From assembly GCA_023432995.1 (NCBI GenBank), contig JAEZES010000257.1, positions 1-33,802 on the forward strand: a stretch of DNA of 33,802 nt. The letters run 5' to 3'. Source of the stretch: Pseudomonadota bacterium. Lineage in GTDB: Bacteria; Pseudomonadota; Alphaproteobacteria; Sphingomonadales; Sphingomonadaceae. This document shows, piece by piece, positions 32,382 to 33,802 of the stretch (the stretch's first letter is position 1; the number at the start of each line of letters is the position of its first letter). Made by a program: the position numbers and the translations under genes. Below the pieces are notes generated by a model, which worked only from the letters and a program-made list of their open reading frames with translations, did no database searches and was not told the DNA's origin.

Positions 32382-32786
32382 TCAGCGCCAGAGGGCTTCC
32401 AGCGCCGGCAGCAGGTGCGCGCGGTGCGCGGGGGGGACGCGGGCGAGGAGTTCCGCTTCGAACGCCTCGACCACTGCGCGCGCCTCGGCCAGCCGGGCGC
32501 GGCCGGCCTCGGTCAGCGCCAGGCCCTGCGACTTGCGGTCGATCGGCGCGCGCGCGATCAGGCCCTCGAGCCGCTTGAGCAGCGGGACCATGTTGGCGCG
32601 CTCGATCCCGAGCTGGCGGCCGATCGCGCTCGCCGTGACCCCCGGGTTGGCTTCGACCAGCATCAGCACCGAGACGTCGGACTGCCGCAACCCGGTCGCC
32701 GCCAGCCGCGCCGAGAGTTCGGCGGCGGTCGCGTTCGCCGCCCGGCGCAGCGCATAGCCGGGGAAATTCGGAAGCGGGTCGCGCAT
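32382..32786 (-). CDS. MarR-family regulator, FerC-like
   Basis: The protein has 134 residues with the winged-helix plan of MarR: SAIGRQLGIERANMVPLLKR for the recognition helix and APIDRKSQGLALTEAGRARL for the wing. The start has no strong ribosome binding site. It is divergent from the feruloyl-CoA hydratase/lyase gene at 32891, and the 104-base gap contains the palindrome ATAGCAA-N6-TTGCTAT. In sphingomonads ferC, a MarR repressor released by a hydroxycinnamoyl-CoA, lies beside ferBA. The same role is inferred for this gene from position and family, not from a sequence comparison. Confidence 0.85.
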   Translation of the reverse strand: MRDPLPNFPGYALRRAANATAAELSARLAATGLRQSDVSVLMLVEANPGVTASAIGRQLGIERANMVPLLKRLEGLIARAPIDRKSQGLALTEAGRARLAEARAVVEAFEAELLARVPPAHRAHLLPALEALWR

Positions 32787-32815
32787 CAGCGAAATCGTAA
32801 CGATTGCTGTTGTTC

Positions 32816-32835
32816 ATAGCAACCGGTATTGCTAT
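32816..32835. promoter_or_regulatory. Palindromic operator candidate for the MarR-type regulator
   Basis: ATAGCAA and TTGCTAT form a perfect 7-base inverted repeat with six bases between (CCGGTA), 20 bases in all, 30 bases from the regulator start and 56 from the hydratase start. The size and position match a MarR dimer site that could shut both divergent promoters. AT-rich flanks (CGTAACGATT left, GTGATAACG right) could hold the promoters. Confidence 0.72.
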
Positions 32836-32890
32836 GGGTGATAACGATCTGCGAGCGCGTTTCCAGGCTCGCCAAGCACGAGGATAGACG

Positions 32891-33751
32891 ATGGCCGGCC
32901 CCTCCCAACCCGATCCCCGCCCCGAGTCCGAGACCGTCCGCTACGAGATCGTCGACGGCGTCGCGTGGGTCTATTTCAACCGCCCCGACAAGCGCAACTG
33001 CATGAGCCCCAAGCTCAACCGGCGCATGAAGCAGGTGCTCGAGGAGCTCGAGTTCCGCGACGACGTGCAGGTGCTCGTGCTGACCGGTGAGGGCACCGCG
33101 TGGTCCGCGGGGATGGACCTGCTCGAATACTTCCGCATGAACGAGGCGCAGGGCATCGGCGCCACGCGCAAGGCGCAGCGCGAGGCCTATTCGTGGTGGG
33201 AACGGCTGCGCTGGTACGAGAAGCCGACGATCGGTATGATCAACGGCTGGTGCTTCGGCGGCGCCTACGGCCCGCTGTTCGCCTGCGACCTCGCGTTCTG
33301 CTCGGACGACGCGCAGTTCGGCCTCAGCGAGATCAACTGGGCGATCCTCCCCGGCGGCGGCGCCTCGAAAGTCGCGGCCGAGCTGATGGGCTTCCGCGAC
33401 GCGATGTACCACGCGATGATGGGCGAGAACCTGACCGGCAAGCAGGCCGCCGAGAAGGGCATGGTCAACGAGTCGCTCCCGGCCGACAAGCTGCGCGCGC
33501 GGGTCCAGGAAGTCGCCGACGTGCTCAAGAAGAAGGACAGCCACGCGCTGCGCGCGACCAAGTGGGCCGTGCGCCGGGTGCGTGAGATGACCTACGACAA
33601 CGCCGAGGATTACCTGATCCGGGCGCAGGAAGCGCTCAACGATTTCGGCGGCTGGGAAATGCGCAAGGAAGCGACCAAGCAGTTCCTCGACGACAAGACC
33701 TTCAAGCCGGGGCTGGGCGCGTTCGACAAGAGCAAGGTCAAGGCGGACTGA
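32891..33751 (+). CDS. ferB: Feruloyl-CoA hydratase/lyase (p-hydroxycinnamoyl-CoA type)
   Basis: The protein has 286 residues. GAGGA precedes ATG. It is a crotonase-fold enzyme closely resembling hydroxycinnamoyl-CoA hydratase-lyase: FNRPDKRNCMSP at 29-40, TAWSAGMDLLEYF at 69-81, KPTIGMINGWCFGGAYGPLF at 111-130, GLSEINW at 144-150 with catalytic Glu147, and KQFLDDKTFKPGLGAFDKSK near the end. It hydrates feruloyl-, coumaroyl- or caffeoyl-CoA and then cleaves to an aromatic aldehyde and acetyl-CoA, in the cytoplasm. Compared from memory with the Pseudomonas enzyme, Glu143 and Tyr75 are kept but Ser123 reads Gly127 and Tyr239 reads Ile243. The CoA ligase (ferA) is not in the window; it may lie beyond the right edge. 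The last bases of the window copy part of this gene. Confidence 0.9.
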   Translation: MAGPSQPDPRPESETVRYEIVDGVAWVYFNRPDKRNCMSPKLNRRMKQVLEELEFRDDVQVLVLTGEGTAWSAGMDLLEYFRMNEAQGIGATRKAQREAYSWWERLRWYEKPTIGMINGWCFGGAYGPLFACDLAFCSDDAQFGLSEINWAILPGGGASKVAAELMGFRDAMYHAMMGENLTGKQAAEKGMVNESLPADKLRARVQEVADVLKKKDSHALRATKWAVRRVREMTYDNAEDYLIRAQEALNDFGGWEMRKEATKQFLDDKTFKPGLGAFDKSKVKAD

Positions 33752-33756
33752 ACTCC

Positions 33757-33802
33757 CGATCCTCCCCGGCGGCGGCGCCTCGAAAGTCGCGGCCGAGCTG
33801 AT
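33757..33802. repeat. 46-base exact copy of an internal ferB segment at the right edge
   Basis: The final 46 bases, starting CGATCCTCCCCGG and ending GCCGAGCTGAT, equal 33342-33387 inside the hydratase gene base for base. The copy begins five bases after the ferB stop and runs to the window edge. It carries no start codon or upstream gene part. It is either a contig-end assembly artefact or the break point of a tandem duplication. Confidence 0.9.

Noticed and set aside
33757..33802. Start of a second ferB gene
   Set aside because: The copied piece is the middle of the gene without its 5' part and abuts the window edge, so no gene is called.

Overview
The window looks like chromosomal DNA of a Sphingomonadales alphaproteobacterium (a Novosphingobium, Sphingomonas or Erythrobacter type organism). 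The reasons are the very high GC, two proteins with a C-terminal VPEPATWAMLL sorting tail (the PEPxxWA-CTERM type common in sphingomonads), a MarR regulator divergent from a feruloyl-CoA hydratase/lyase (a ferC/ferB arrangement), a pyrophosphate-type phosphofructokinase, and many small exported SnoaL/NTF2-like proteins. No tRNA, rRNA, CRISPR array, transposase, integrase or phage gene was seen. Function calls rest on motifs read by eye; no database search was run.

Layout. 1-2500: a phenylphosphate-synthase-like PEP-utilizing protein (minus), then a decayed exported-protein gene. 2665-5670: a small lipoprotein, a frameshifted lysozyme-inhibitor-like remnant, an AraC regulator, and a VOC protein coupled by ATGA to a second AraC regulator. 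5744-9633 (plus): an orphan ABC-type substrate-binding protein coupled by GTGA to an exported protein made of three SnoaL-like domains, then an exported protein with a TonB-C-like end. 9710-13397 (plus): a LigW-type amidohydrolase, a small membrane protein, a CaiB/BaiF CoA-transferase coupled by TTGA, a REP-type inverted repeat pair, and an HSL-type alpha/beta hydrolase; this looks like a catabolic set for an aromatic or other carboxylic compound.

13441-21107: a small membrane protein, a membrane-anchored DsbA-like protein, three consecutive exported proteins (two of a DUF8021/SnoaL-like family), a PilZ protein, two tandem PEPxxWA-CTERM proteins that each carry a paired GATAAG motif about 100 bases upstream and a strong hairpin downstream, a short membrane protein, a spore-coat-U-like exported protein and a 36-residue membrane microprotein. 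21534-26520: a multi-pass membrane protein, an HtrA-type protease, a small membrane protein, a GST, a third DUF8021-like exported protein, and a zinc-ribbon/membrane/OB-fold-like protein.

26585-33802: an LPMO-like secreted protein of the SCE4755 type, divergent PPi-dependent phosphofructokinase and class I fructose-bisphosphate aldolase, a Gfa-family protein coupled to acetyl-CoA synthetase, and the ferC-like/ferB-like pair around a palindromic operator candidate. FerB would release acetyl-CoA and an aromatic aldehyde from hydroxycinnamoyl-CoA, so acetyl-CoA metabolism and aromatic catabolism sit together here. The last 46 bases exactly repeat an internal part of ferB and may be a contig-end artefact.
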